Assembly: GCA_965153455.1 (NCBI GenBank)
Contig: OZ234498.1
Coordinates: forward strand, 8,246,001-8,310,000
DNA: 64,000 nt
Direction: 5' to 3'
Source: Sphagnum compactum
Taxonomy: Eukaryota > Bryophyta > Sphagnopsida > Sphagnales
This document shows positions 49,562-62,400 of this stretch, one piece after another. The stretch's first letter is position 1; each line of letters opens with the position of its first letter. The notes under the pieces are model-generated. The model was given only the letters and a program-made list of their open reading frames with translations. It searched no databases and was not told where the DNA came from. A program made the translations under genes and the position numbers.

Positions 49562-50460
49562 TGGGCTACAACTTTACTAACCAAGTAGACGGGGTTAGAT
49601 GTGGAGGCATTTGCACCATAGTAGATAGTGGATTGCCAATATGGTTATTAAATCATGCATTATTGGAGGCAATAAGGTCTTATGGATTTGATTAAAAGGA
49701 GTCCTAGGGAGTGATGTGGGGATTGTTAATCTTTGCACATTGAATATTAACAAAAGAGATGCAAGAAGTGTGAAGCCATGCTTATACAACTACTTAAAGA
49801 TTTCAAATGGATTTTATATGGGGACTTTAACATGGTAGAATTTAGGAAAGACAAGATGTTGTTTTGTAGTCAATTACTTGCCAACAAGGAAAAATTATTG
49901 TGGGAAATTGTTAAAATTGGTTTGAATATAGAATATACATTCACATTAACCAATAGTTTCATGTTTTCTTGGGATAATCTTCGGGAAGACAGTTAGAAAA
50001 TCATGGTGAGATTGGACAAAGTTTACAAAATTAAATACCCTTTACATAACCTTAAGAAGATAACTTTTTGTATTATCAAATTAAGGTTGATGGGGTGAGA
50101 TTAAACCACCTTCTAGTTGAATGTGAAGTAGAATGTGTTGATAGAGGTAGAAAATGATTTCTATGGAAGCTTAATGTTAGTCTTATGCATGAAACAATTG
50201 ACCAAGTCAAAAGAGTCTGGGAAATTAAACCAGATGCAAAGTTCTTCTTCAAGCTAATCAAATAACTAAGTTTTACAAAACATATGGAAAAACAAATATG
50301 GGAGTTACATGCAAAGGAGGACGAGTTGAAACAAGAGGTAGGAGTTTAGGAAGGTCTACAAACAAGACATCCAAAATCCCAAACTCCAAGACAAACTTAG
50401 TAGACCTAGTCAACAACTTCCAAAGTTTGAAATACATAAGGTAGATGGCAAAAAAAATCA
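49562..50460 (+). pseudogene. LINE (non-LTR retrotransposon) endonuclease-region fragment
   Basis: Interrupted plus-strand frames show the hallmarks of an L1-type ORF2 apurinic endonuclease: RCGGICTIVDSGLP and then GIVNLCTLNINKRDARS before 49,780, followed by FKWILYGDFNMVE (about 49,802-49,840, with the GDFN catalytic motif) and FSWDN near 49,965. After a stop at 49,996 comes RLDKVYKIKYPL, like the RLDRFY motif that follows the endonuclease. Stops and frameshifts make it a dead copy. No reverse transcriptase core is visible downstream. Confidence 0.75.
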
Positions 50461-53040
50461 TTATATAGTTGTAAGATGGTGATGCAAATGAAATAAAATG
50501 TCCAAGGAATTTTTTTTGGGTTGAATTAATGATTTAACACCACCATGAAACATGGTGTTCATTGAAACCTCATTATCTTACAACTAGTTCTTTGAAACAA
50601 CTAATTTGCAACTATGTTGCAACTATCCCATGGAAATACAGGGTATTGAAAAACAAAATCCCATGTAGAAATTTGTGGAGTTCTATTACACTTACATGTT
50701 AATACCAAGATGGACCCCTATATGCATGAATTATGCAGCATATATATGGTTTTGCTTAACCATGTTTGACTTTGTTAGCAAAATTGCATGAAAGTCACAT
50801 GTGATAATAACTATAATACAACTAGACTAAATGAAAAAAATTGTTTAGGAACTTTAGAATTATTATATTGGATTTTTTTGTAACCACCCAACTACCAACT
50901 ACAATAATAATGATTAGTATGGATATTAATATTTAATAATAATAATAATAATAATAAGGTAGGCTACCATAAATTAAAGTTAATAACTAATAGTTAGTTT
51001 AGGTTATAATTTAATAATATTAATATGAAATATAGATACTAAATGTATAATATTAATAGTTGATATTAGTACTTATTAACTATTATGAGCTACAATAGTT
51101 AGTATATTTAGTAGATAGACTATGTTAAGGTAGAATCACCCATCACCGGTCATTGGCCAATGATTAAGTTTTTTGGATTTTTATTTTTTTTGTCTATTTT
51201 GTGTGATGTAAAACATCATGTGAGTGCCAAGGTAAACTTAAAATTATATGTTTCAATTGTAAAAGCAAAGGAACAACATAGAAGAATCACAAATCTTGTT
51301 GAAATCACATAGTGTATTTTTAATAAAAATGACCTTTTCTTGTTAAAATTCATATCTTACTTGTTTCTATTCATTTTCAATGATCTAAAGTGTTATGGGT
51401 GCACCAAGTTAAGATTTACATGAATTATTTGAGATTTGAAGGTAAAGGAACAACACAAAAGAACCATGAAGAAAATGAATGTGCTAAATCTTAAAATGTG
51501 TGAATTAGGCCAAACATTGACCCCATTTACTTTTGACAACCTAGATTTTCTTCATTCTGTGTTTTTTTTAAGCAATATAAATGATTATGGGTGCACCAAA
51601 TCAAGGTTTAAAAAAACCTATTACACTTGAGAGGCAAAAAGACAATGTATTAGGATTTAAAGCTATTTAAGAGCTTAAGTGTTTGCTCATCGGCATGTCT
51701 TGTAGTAGTTGTAAATGAGTTGCAACTAATTTTTTTATCCCATATTTTTGTTTTATCTTTCAAATTGGTAAAATATATAGCTAAATGCACTAGGAATATT
51801 ACAAAACAAGTGACATTTGGAATAACCCAATAAAAGAAAGTTTGGCCTTAAATGTTAAACCCAAAATGAAATAGGATTATCCCAAATTACCTACCTACTT
51901 ATCTACTTAGCCCTCCTACCTACCTACCTACTTACCTAGCCTAAGAAATGTAGGAAATAATGGCTACCTACCTTAGGCCTACTTATTTATTGACCAAAAT
52001 GTTTAGATCTATCTTAAATTGAATGATCTAAATGAAATTAATAAAATATTAAATATCAAAATAAATTTAGAATTTCCATGTGTCCATTGATGATTTGTCA
52101 ACATATCATTGCCATGTTAGCACATTTTTGTTTATGTAGTTGCACAATAGTTGCAACTAATGACATAGTAGTTACAACATAATGGTAGAATAGTTGCCAC
52201 ATAGTTGTACGAGTTACATATCTATATAATTTCATATGTAGTGAGTTGTGTCATTGTAACTTTTGCAACTCATTCAATAACACTCAAGCTGTAAAAATAC
52301 GTCGAGTTGTAAGTGGTTATTGCAATTATTGACTCTAAACCTTAATTACTAAACCCACCTATTTTTTCATAGTGAGCCTCCATAATAATTGAATTTAAGA
52401 ATGAAGTTGGATCCTTAGTCATGGAGCATGGATCCTTGGTCATGGAATGAAAATAAATGGAGGTGTGTACCAATTTTTACATGTCTTTTTACGCGAAGAA
52501 GCACCATTCAAAAATTTATAAAAAAAATAAAAGAATATATATTTGAAGTTGTTTCATGCATATGTCATAACAAGCTTTCTTGGCAACAGAGTAATTAGGT
52601 AGAGATTAACAAGAGAGGAAATTAGAGGAGACATGTTAATTCTAATACTAGCTTAACTTTAGTACTAGGATTTAGGTTCAATGTTCAATCATCATTAAAT
52701 ACCCTGGAACACTCACAAATTACAATGGTTGTTTTTATGATACCAAGACATGCCAATGAATTTTTATTTTTAGTTTGGTGGAAATTTCGCCATTTTTCCA
52801 AAAACTTTTAGCCGAAGGTTTGAAAAAGTGAGAAGGGCCAATTTATATGACTGAAAATATGAGGTTCGAAGAATAACTCTTTTTCTCTTACATAGTACAC
52901 ACCATCAGTAGGTCTATAAAATATATTGGAAAAAACATATTTTGTAACAACTTTCATGTTTACAAAAAAAATCCAAAAAATTGAGATTTTTATTTTTAGG
53001 ATTGTCAAAAATCTTCACAATTGCCTACATCATGAATGGG
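50461..53040. other. AT-rich intergenic region with simple repeats
   Basis: Gene-free. It includes (AAT)n at about 50,936-50,957, an ACCT-rich stretch at 51,888-51,940, and a 'tagttgcaac'-rich stretch at 52,135-52,290. No coding sequence could be recognised. Confidence 0.65.
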
Positions 53041-53072
53041 TGCTCGAGATTTTATACTTTCATTTTTGATAT

Positions 53073-53137
53073 TGCCAAATTTGGCTAAATATACTTATGG
53101 ATGATTGCCCACTTGAACAACATCACAAAATTGAAAA
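53073..53137 (-). repeat. Dispersed repeat family B, inverted fragment
   Basis: Reads, on the minus strand, 'attttgtgatgttg...gcaatcatccataag...ttagccaaatttggc', matching the left part of family B at 1,321-1,375 and 33,481-33,532. Confidence 0.6.
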
Positions 53138-54006
53138 TAAAAACACTAGGCCATATGCCATGACATGAGAATACCTTGGGTCAAATGTTAGGATTAGTTT
53201 AGAAATTACTTTCTTGTCACTACAATCGAGAGGGGACAATTGCACAAAATTTTTTTAGAGTCCCATCCATACTCATAATTAGAACCCATAATAACATCCT
53301 TCTTTACATAACACATGTCGTAGTACCTTATCTAGTGAATATTTATTTTATTTTTTCAAAGTCAAGTTTAGCAAAAAAAATTGATAATTTTTGAAACTTT
53401 TGACATGGTACCATGCCAAAACAAAAAATGTTTTGGTTATGATTAGGACTCTAGAAATATCAAGTCAAGTTTTCTTCTTCATGGGATGTAAAAAGACCTA
53501 GCCATTCTCCTTCTTTAATTAGTGTTGTTTGCCTTCTAAAAAGCCAACTACCCGTGGTATTGCAACTATCCATTAGTGTTTGCCATGACATTGATTGCTC
53601 CTTTTCAAATAGTTGAGATTAATCTTTTGCTACAAATCACGCAATGATGGACTTTTGTTTTTAATCTCACGTCTCCTACTTGTTGTAAGTTACCCCTATC
53701 TAGAATCGTTACCTAACTATGAGATTAGCCCTAATTTTGCCACTGAAACTCCTTATTCCACCATAGCTGAAATTGTAACACCTCTTCCTTTGATTGAGGC
53801 TCCTTCCATTGAATGGACTTGGAGATTTTCGCCCACTCATAAGATATTCAACTCCATGCCTTAGACCCTTGAGACTTGCAATGTGTTTGGGAAAGTGATG
53901 TTGGCCCGTCTCTAATTTTAGGAGTCACATGGCGAGAGGTCCCATAGGACCTTGTATGGTGGAGGCTCAAGGATGCATCCAAAATGTTAAGCTTGGATAG
54001 AGTTCC

Positions 54007-54064
54007 ACATTTGGAGCTAGCACGAACCACGCTCTATCCCACATTTGGAGCTAGCACAAACCAC
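54007..54064 (+). repeat. 34-bp spaced short duplication
   Basis: CACATTTGGAGCTAGCAC occurs at 54,007 and again at 54,041, each followed by 'aaccac' with one difference before it. It is a simple two-unit duplication inside decayed sequence that precedes the LINE fragment. Confidence 0.85.
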
Positions 54065-54169
54065 ACAATGTGGTTCATGGGATATAATAAGGGTAATACC
54101 AATACTAGTAAGGGGTCCTATAAAATAAGCCAATTATGGAGTCCACATCAAAAGAAGGTAAGGAATAGA

Positions 54170-54720
54170 TGAATGTGAAAGTTAACTTGAACAAGTTGAT
54201 TAAGACTAAGTGGTAGAATGAATTTCCATTTTCTTTCAAGCCATTTTGGATGAAGGTGTGGCATTGGCAAAAAAAAAACAAGGAAAGAAGTTGGGTTCAC
54301 GTGGTTAGTTTGGCATAAGGCTATTGAAGTCAATGCTTGGAGGGGACAAGTCGACACTCAAATTTCACACAAGTATATATAAATACTACAATTGTCAAGC
54401 AAGCAAGAGAGACGACATTGCCTTGGGTGTGAGATTGTGATTTGACCCAATTGTCATGGGATTTTGTTATTCATATTCTCAACATATTTGTGGAAGATCA
54501 GGCGTTACCGGGTCAATGGAGAAAACTCACTCAACAAATGACAACCTTTGACCTTAAGAAAATGATTCCTTAGAGGTTCCAAAAGTTGTCACTTGTATGG
54601 TGGCGGCTTCTGCGAGGGATTTGTAGGTGGTGTTGCTGGCTCTCAAGAGACAACATGGTGTTTAATTAGACCCAATGGGACAAACATAGGATCTATAGAT
54701 TCAATAATTTATGCCAAAGC
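54170..54720 (+). pseudogene. LINE ORF2 C-terminal (zf-RVT-like) fragment
   Basis: Plus-strand frames show features of the zinc-finger-like region after LINE reverse transcriptases: VWH, then WHKAIEVNAWRGQVDTQI (in two frames, about 54,309-54,363), ETTLPWV, CDLTQLSWDFVIHIL (about 54,432-54,480) and LLRGIC with RDNMVFNQTQWD (about 54,605-54,680). Stops and frameshifts interrupt it. With the endonuclease fragment at 49,562-50,460 it could represent the two ends of one disrupted LINE or two separate copies. Confidence 0.6.
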
Positions 54721-55615
54721 TGCTGCCCGGGTAATTACAGGGCTCATCAAATATGAGTGAACTGTAATTGAGCTAAAACTTAGAGGGTTTGAATGTTTGA
54801 ATGTTTTAGAGTTTGAATGTGCATGTTGCAAGTGAATCTCTTTTCTTCTAATTGCTGGGTGTCTTCCAACTGAAGTTCATCAGGTTTAGATCATTAAGAA
54901 CCCCGCACATGAGTTAGTTGTTGAATGGACAAACAAACAAGAGTGTGCATATTCTGTTTCTGTCGTGTTTCCAAACATTGAGGGGATTACAACCCTCCCT
55001 TGTTCTTCTTCTAGTTTTCAAAACTTATGCACTTTTGAGCAACTCATTTGATATATTTTGATAAGTCCAGGATAGTACTAGTAAATTTGCTACAGGGCTC
55101 TATTTAACAAGATTGTCCAAATGCTAAACAAAATGCACCTTATCTTGATGCATGTCTGCTCAGCTGAGTCACTGCCAGGCTTTGCTTCAATAGAACAAGT
55201 GGAAGTACTAGGCATGGATGGGTCTGCCCCATCTGCATGCAAGCAAGTTGCTCAGAGCTCTCCCACAGCTTAAACATATGATATGTGTCACAAAAGGTAT
55301 CAGTTTGCAGAGGTTACTTGTATGGGTGTATATATATGTAGTTCCATGCAACACTTTAGAGAGCCAAAAAATCCACTAATATACTAGCACGTTACAAAAC
55401 TACAGATGTACGGAGGAATCCCAATTTTTCACTCTAAGGAACAACAATCATGTAAGTACTTTTTTGAACAACATGGTTATATTCCCCCATCTCTCCCCCA
55501 CCCCAAGAAACAAGTCCTGGATTCCTGATAGTAGTTGAAATTAGTAGTAAAATTTTCAGTTTAGGGTAAAGCCCTATGGCAAGACATTATCCGCATTTTG
55601 TGAATGGAACGTAAC

Positions 55616-55658
55616 AGATTAACCTTGAACTTGTAACAGATTAACCTTGAACTTCTAA
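55616..55658 (+). repeat. 21-bp tandem duplication
   Basis: 'taacagattaaccttgaact' occurs twice in direct succession with a 21-bp period. Confidence 0.9.
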
Positions 55659-56852
55659 ACAAAGGTAGATTGCAACGTGTAGGAGCCAAAATGAGACCAG
55701 GCTTAGAGCACAAAAATACTATAGCACTCACTTCCCAGAATTTGAAGCATTGAAATCTACTAGACTCCAGTTAGAGGCCCAAAACTCAGGATCCCCTTGA
55801 GAAAACCTTACAACACCTAAATCCTTGGAGGTTTCATCTTGTAGACCATGTGAAAGAAGTTGTTGATTAATGTTCCTTGGGCATGAATTTGTAGTGTACA
55901 TCCTAATTCCCCCCTGTGTCAAGCTGCTGACTCGAATTTTTGTATGTTTCAGTCATCCAGATAATACAGAAATTGTCAAGCATACCAAAAGCATACAACT
56001 TTTGGTCGAGAGACGTGATTGATGCACGAGCTTTTTGTCATGCATCAATTCCCACATGTATACTTGTTCCTGTGTGTCTCTGGGTCTGTAAGTTCCTCCT
56101 ATACACAACAAACTTGTCTTCTTTGCTTCATTCCTAGTTGTTTGCATGCATTCTTACAATTCAAACTAATGTTTTTATACACCACACTGGTCCTTAGAAC
56201 AAAATGAATTCTGGGAACATAATTAATCAAAGAGCACATGTAATGTGGTGGAGCCCCGCCCCCCCTTCATCTTATGTTTGTTAGTGTGAATCCATATTAA
56301 ATTTAGTTGGGGGGTGTGTGCCGTCCAAGTTCAGATTTCTTTCTATTTGTTGCAATGAGCCGACTCTTTGATTGGCCCATCACAAAAAAGCTCTGAAACT
56401 TTGGAGACTCTCTTCCCTATGTACAAGTATTGACTCCAAACAACCATATAAATTGCAACGTTTGCCCACCTAGAATGGGTTTCAAAAGGACAACATTGGG
56501 CATAAACCCTAAACCCGAAACCCTACCCCCCCCAAAGTTACTCAGCACCCGCAAAATAATAAGTCGACCATTATGAATCTTTGACTTACTTCTTCTCTCC
56601 GAATAGAACTTCTTTTAGCTTAAGATATTTTGTCTGGCAACAAGAATTCAATTCATGCTGCTTGACAACTTACAGTAAGGACTAGTAGGGACCACAAGCC
56701 CGCCCCAAACTTATGGGAATCAAGTGCGTATCTATGCTATCCACAAAACTAAGGAGAAGGGTACTGTCTCTTTGTTCTTGTCCATTTCTCACCAACAAGT
56801 AAGCCCTTGTTGGCCTTATGAATCATACTCATCTCCTGCCAAACACAGCTCC

Positions 56853-56884
56853 ATAGCTGGCTGGCTGGCTGGCTGGCTGGCTGG
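56853..56884 (+). repeat. (CTGG)n microsatellite
   Basis: About seven GGCT/CTGG units in a row, a tetranucleotide repeat likely to vary in length. Confidence 0.95.
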
Positions 56885-57015
56885 CCCCCAAAACTTTGTG
56901 CAGTTTTTTGCACCTACCATATATTGTTAGAGGTGACCCCATTGCTTCAATTGTTTCTAAAGAGAAAGGGACTTGGTTATTATGGGCGGCAACTTTGTCC
57001 ATTCTCACTTGTTTC

Positions 57016-57086
57016 TCACTCACTCACTCACTCACTCACTCACTCACTGACTGACTGCAATGCAAATGCAAATGCAAATGCAATGC
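57016..57086 (+). repeat. (ACTC)n followed by ATGCAA repeats
   Basis: Eight or so ACTC units pass into GACT units (57,016-57,056) and then into four 'atgcaa' words (57,059-57,085). Simple-sequence DNA. Confidence 0.95.
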
Positions 57087-57656
57087 AGTTAGTTGCATGG
57101 TAGCCCACATGGTATGGTAGGCCCTTTTGCTTGCTGGTTCTCTGAAACCCATCATCAAAGAGGGCAGAATTTAGGGTAGTAGTCATTTCATGTTTGCACT
57201 TTCACCAGCCAACACTTTTGTGCATTAGAGATTTTCATGATGTTACTTACTAAAAGCCTACCCACTACCCTACTTGTGTGGTTTTTGGTTGTCTTCTAGT
57301 AGTGGAGCATCATGTCTTCTTACACAAAGCATTTTTTCTATCTTTCCCTATTCTTTTGACAAGTGGTCCATGGGGGCATCATTGAAGCTAATTCTAGGGT
57401 CAACTAATTTTCTTTGGTGGGAAGTGGTAGTAGTAGTAGTACCCCTAAAGGGTGATGATGACTAGGGGGGGTTATTTTGAAGAATACTAGATGAATAGTA
57501 GTACTCTTTTGGCACCCTTTTGTTTTGACTTAAATTTGAAGAAGAGGGGAATGATGGGAGTGGAGGGGGTGCGAGGGGGAGGGAGGTTGACATGATTTGA
57601 CCATAACCCACCACCAGCTTTTTCATTGAAAAAAAATACACGTAGTAATAATTGTT

Positions 57657-57862
57657 GGCTTTGCCTACCAAGGCAAGAATATTGTGTTTAGATTCATTAT
57701 AGAATATAGTAGCTTAAGTGATTTTGGCCCCTAGGTGATAATAATAGGTCTATTTTATATGAGGATTTTTGAAAGATGATCTTTTGGCTTGTGTTGAAAC
57801 TTTAGATGAGTTATAAAGTTATAATATCTTGTAGGATTTTGGTTTCTTTTAGAGGATTTTTA
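57657..57862 (+). repeat. Direct repeat D, copy 1
   Basis: From 'ggctttgcctaccaaggcaa' to 'ggtttcttttagaggattttt'. It matches 59,207-59,424 with small indels. The pair encloses about 1.35 kb. Confidence 0.85.
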
Positions 57863-58032
57863 AAGATTATATTTGTTGCATGGTGAAATATTTGAGTTTC
57901 CATAATTCTTCTTTTGCTTTAAAATACTTTTTAATGTAAATGGCAAGGCCACAGTGTGACGCAACGCTTGTCTGTTTTGAATGTACTAGAGAGCTGTCAG
58001 GCTTTGGCCGATTTTGACTCCTAGCAAACATG

Positions 58033-58070
58033 TGGTCAAGCCCAGCAGGGCAAGAAGTTGGGCTTGACCA
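58033..58070 (+). repeat. 12-bp perfect inverted repeat
   Basis: TGGTCAAGCCCA at 58,033-58,044 pairs with TGGGCTTGACCA at 58,059-58,070 across a 14-nt loop. Two smaller self-complementary words (GAGCTaGgAGCTC and AGCCAAGacTTGGCT) follow within 50 nt. Confidence 0.85.
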
Positions 58071-58597
58071 TAGGCGAGCTAGGAGCTCGAATTAGCCAAG
58101 ACTTGGCTGTTCCCTGGCGTTAATTAATTAATAGTTTGTATAGAATTGCAAGGCAAATTGTTGGTTAGGTTTATAAAATCAACGCGTGTGCAGAAGAGCC
58201 GATTCATTAGTTGATTAAAAGGGAGAATAAGACCTAACAACTGTTGTTACTGATAGGTGAGAACTTAGGGGTCAAAGGAAAAAAAAACAGATTATGCAAG
58301 TCTTGGGTATAAGACCGTGTGTCAAAGAGTTTTTATGGTCTCTCTAACAATGAAGTCCAAAGAGACAATGCTTGTCTCGTGAATTTCATTTCATTCGAAA
58401 TAGCAAAAAACTAAAAAAAATTTGTGTAAGCACTACTAATACACACAGAAGAGTGGTTGTGGTTGTTTTTTCTTCTTAATGGAACCCACCAGTGAAAGAC
58501 TACAGAACTAGTAGCCTGGAAAGAGACTCTCTCACTCAAGTTAGTTTAACTTAGCATTTTGGCTAGTGTTTGTATATATATATATAAGTTTAAAAAA

Positions 58598-58667
58598 AAA
58601 ACTAAAAAATGAACCAAACATTGTTGAAATAACACACCTGTGCATTAGGCACGGGGTTCAAACTAGT
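58598..58667 (+). mobile_element. Helitron-like 3' terminus
   Basis: About 70 bp nearly identical, in inverted orientation, to 24,446-24,520. It ends with hairpin CCTGTGC/GCACGGG (58,637-58,655), 7 nt, then CTAG (58,663-58,666) before T, as in Helitrons. Similarity to the other copy stops shortly upstream, so only the 3' end is shared. Confidence 0.55.
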
Positions 58668-59206
58668 ATATGTTTATAAGTTAAATTGTTCATCGTTCTA
58701 CTTTACACATATGAGAAACCACACACTCACAAAAAGACAAGGGCAAAAGGCACCGACCAAAGCTCAGGACGGCACTAAAATCCAACAAACATGGCTGAAT
58801 CCCTCTTTTAACAGAGAATCAGATCTACTCCCCAAGCAGCAAGCAACCTCACTCACTCACAAGTTGTAAGTTGTAGATCGAATGAGTAAACCATCATGTG
58901 CATAAGACTGCTGGCCAAGATGTCCACCATGAATGCCTCTTTCTTATGTCATGCCAACACTCTGGACTCAACTCCAGAGTGCTTCTCCAAACATCATCAT
59001 CATAATAATAATACTTTCAATCCAAACTTTGTGGACCTGGTCAATGAAAGATAGTTAGTTTCCTTTTGCCAAATAATGATTTCTAAGCACCCATTGTAAA
59101 GTTTGTGCAAAAGAAAAGGCTGACCCTAAAGTTTCCAATGGCACGTGAAAGAAACTTTTCACCTTGATGCAACAAATTTTGGATGTTTTGGGATTTGTTC
59201 TTGGCC

Positions 59207-59424
59207 TTGGCTACCAAGGCAAGGAAGGATGTTGTGTTTAGATTCATTATAGAGTATAGATAGTAGCTTAAGGGATTTTGGCCCCTACTAGGTAATAATA
59301 ATAGGTCTATTTTTGTAGGAGGATTTTTTGAAAGATTAATATTTTGGCTTGTGTTGAAACTTGAGATTAGTTATAGAGTTATAATAATATCTTGCATGAT
59401 TTTGGTTTCTTTTTAAGAATTTTT
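59207..59424 (+). repeat. Direct repeat D, copy 2
   Basis: Same order of blocks as 57,657-57,862: 'ggctaccaaggcaa', 'gtgtttagattcattataga', 'ttttggccccta', 'aataataggtctattttt', 'ttttggcttgtgttgaaact', 'attttggtttctttt'. Several small insertions make it about 12 bp longer. Confidence 0.85.
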
Positions 59425-62400
59425 TTGAACTCATATTTTGTTTCTCCCATGATTTCTTTTTGGTTGCTATAATGCAAAATTTGCCCCCCAAACCCTCTAC
59501 TCCCCCCGCACCCTCCCCCCTGGTTATAACTGATTGGGTTCTACCTCTAGTTATGTTTAAACTTATACCCGAGGTTAATGTTTTTGCTAATTGGTTCTTA
59601 GTGCCATTTGTTGATGGTCGAAACAAGTGTTGGATGGACGGTTCTCTCTTTTTGGAACCTGCTTGAAGAGGTGGGTAAGGGTAGAGTAAACCCTGAACCC
59701 TAAACCAGCATGCGTCGGGTCTGAGAGCCTATCGTAAACTGCTGTTTGTTTGTCGATTCTTTCATGAGAACCATCGCTTCTTTGTATAAAAATTTAAACA
59801 CAACATTTAGCATTTAAATTTAGCAAATTAACATTTAAATTTGAATTGACATTTAATTTTGAATGTTGGGGGGTACGGGCCATACTAGGCGAGGGATTTT
59901 ATTTCTCTCATATTATTATTACCTACTTTAATATGCGCATATTTCAGCCACCTTATATTTAATTATATATTTTTCTATACATGTAATTTTAATATCTTAT
60001 ATTCATTTGATTTATAATTTTAGTAAAAGTTGGAAGGAAAATCAAACTTACTTTTTTTCAAGTGGATTAGTTGCACAATGAATTGGGACATGTAAGAGCA
60101 ACTGTTTCAATGCATTTTAACAATTCACTTTGCCGTAAGCATGGTTAGCAAATTTCACGGTCATTATAATTATCATTGCAATTTAACAATATGAGATTTT
60201 GAGGTTGCACAACAACAAATTTCAATATATTTTGTAATTTGAGATACTAATATTGACAAATGCAAGTTTAATCTTCAAATAATTCTTGATGTACAAATGG
60301 AACAATAAAACAAGAACAAAAAACTTAACTTGACAACAATTCCTATGATCTTGCAATATAACATGTTTATCATCTCACATGATCACAATTAAGGGCAAGT
60401 TATTACTTCTAACCCATTGTATATAATGAGTCTAGTAAATGTATTATGGTGTTTTTAATTTTGAAATCATGTTGATGTTGTAGATGATTTTTTGTAACCC
60501 AATATCAATGTCTTGCAAACCATGTGAATAGTTTATGAACTTGATAATTAATTATTAAGTAAGCTAAATAGTATACCACATTTAAGTTATGAATAAGAGA
60601 TGGAAAACAAGAGAGAAAAGCATGGGAATCAAAATACAAGTATCATCATACGACAAGGTTGAATAAACTTGTTTTTCAAAGGAATAATTATCAACTAAAT
60701 AAGTCTTCTATTCATAATAGGTAGAGGATGCAAGATTTAACAAACAATTAAAAATCGTAAAAGAGCTCATGAATTAAACATTCCTAATCTATTATTTGAA
60801 CCTATTAAACAATTAATACCTAAAATGTTTAATTCATATGTTATATATATATATATATTTCATACCCTGAATTAACATATACCCTATATGAAATATATTT
60901 CATTTGAAAAACAACATAACCCTATGATATAATTAATTAAATTATAACATTTACCAAAACATTGAATACACATGACTTTATATTTTTACTCGTGTATTTT
61001 GTATTAAATTCAAAGAAGAATATTTCTCTTTAATGTTTAGTTGTAAGGACAATACACGATTGGAAGTTGTAAGCTTCATTTTATTCTTATGTAAATTTTT
61101 ACTCACCATTTATTATATTAACCAAATCACAACTTTAAAAATATAAACAAAATTTAGTCACAATCACTAAAACATATTTTTTGTGACTAATTTGTTTATA
61201 TTTTAAAAGTTATTTCCAAGATAAAATATGTGACCAATCAATTTCATTCCACCATATTAGCTTGGTAATACCATTTTGAAGCTACTTTAAGTGTGCTTTA
61301 GGAAGCACTATTGAATCCTATTACCCCATTTTTGCCATTTTGTTAAAACACCAAATTTGTTCAACATCTTTTAAAAATATGCATAATTAGACCATAATTC
61401 CAAAATGTGAAACTTGTTGGCATAATCAAATGTAATATCATATGTCCTTCCAGAATTACACAATATATTTATTTAAGTATTATCCATCATTGGTAGATTT
61501 GTAGTTTCCACTCTTGTAATGTTCAATTCAATTATCAAATATTCCTTCTTAGTAATGGTGCATTCACACGTGATGTTAAGTCAGTGTTAAATGAAAATCT
61601 AGGCGGCATCCTAGGTGTCACCCAATGTTAAATGGGCCATAGTTCAATGTTAAGTGAATGCTAGCTTAACATAAAATTTTCATGGCAACTAGGTTTAAGT
61701 CCTAAATAGCTAGCATGGTGTTATGGGACTCTAGGGTAGAGTCCCTAACACCAAGTGTGAATGAACCTTAATTGTAACAATAGTAATGAAAATGACTTTC
61801 CATGGTCAATAGTGGCATAACGCTCTTTCTAATGTGTGTGTTGAACAAATATGTATTATTTATTCACATGATCAAAGATTAGATGATTCATTACACATTT
61901 GAATGTTTAATATCTTTTTTCATGCCAACATAACCTTCACATGAAATTTTTATTCTTTGAGTTAATTGATTTTAAATTTCACATGTTTCATTAAGAATAT
62001 GAGAGTGTAACAAATTGGAGAATTTCACCTTAAGAGAGGTTGAATATTTTTTGAACTTAGTTTGACATATTCATTGATAGTTTTTTAAAAAAAAACCCAC
62101 CAAATCTTATATGGCATGTGTTAACATTGCTTGTTTCTTTCCTTCTTCCCACCATAAATAACGTCATTTCAAAAACATCACACCAGAACCGAGGTAGAGG
62201 GGTGGGTGTCAATAATTTATTTCAAATGGATCAATATTCAATAAAAAAATTAGAGTGTGTCAAACATAATGTTATATTGTGTTAACAGAACGATATAAGA
62301 CAATTCTTTAATTCTGAATAACAATTGAATTGCAAATAATATGAATCCAAGCATACAACAAAAAATGCGGAAAAATCACGTTAGATGTTTGATTACCTTT

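Larger units (their letters stand above)
54721..57656. other. Intergenic region of mixed composition
   Basis: Less AT-rich than its surroundings, with no long open frame and no recognisable protein. It contains a 21-bp tandem duplication (55,616-55,658), (CTGG)n, (ACTC)n and an ATGCAA repeat. It could hold an unrecognised non-coding gene or the UTR of a gene not seen, but nothing in it supports a call. Confidence 0.45.
57863..59206. other. Segment between the two copies of direct repeat D
   Basis: No gene. It includes a hairpin-rich stretch (58,033-58,115) and the second Helitron-like 3' terminus (58,598-58,667). If repeat D were a pair of LTRs this would be the internal part, but no tRNA primer site or gag/pol coding is visible. 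Confidence 0.5.

Noticed and set aside
58033-58070. Hairpin considered as a miRNA precursor
   Set aside because: Twelve-bp arms and a 14-nt loop are too short for a plant miRNA foldback.
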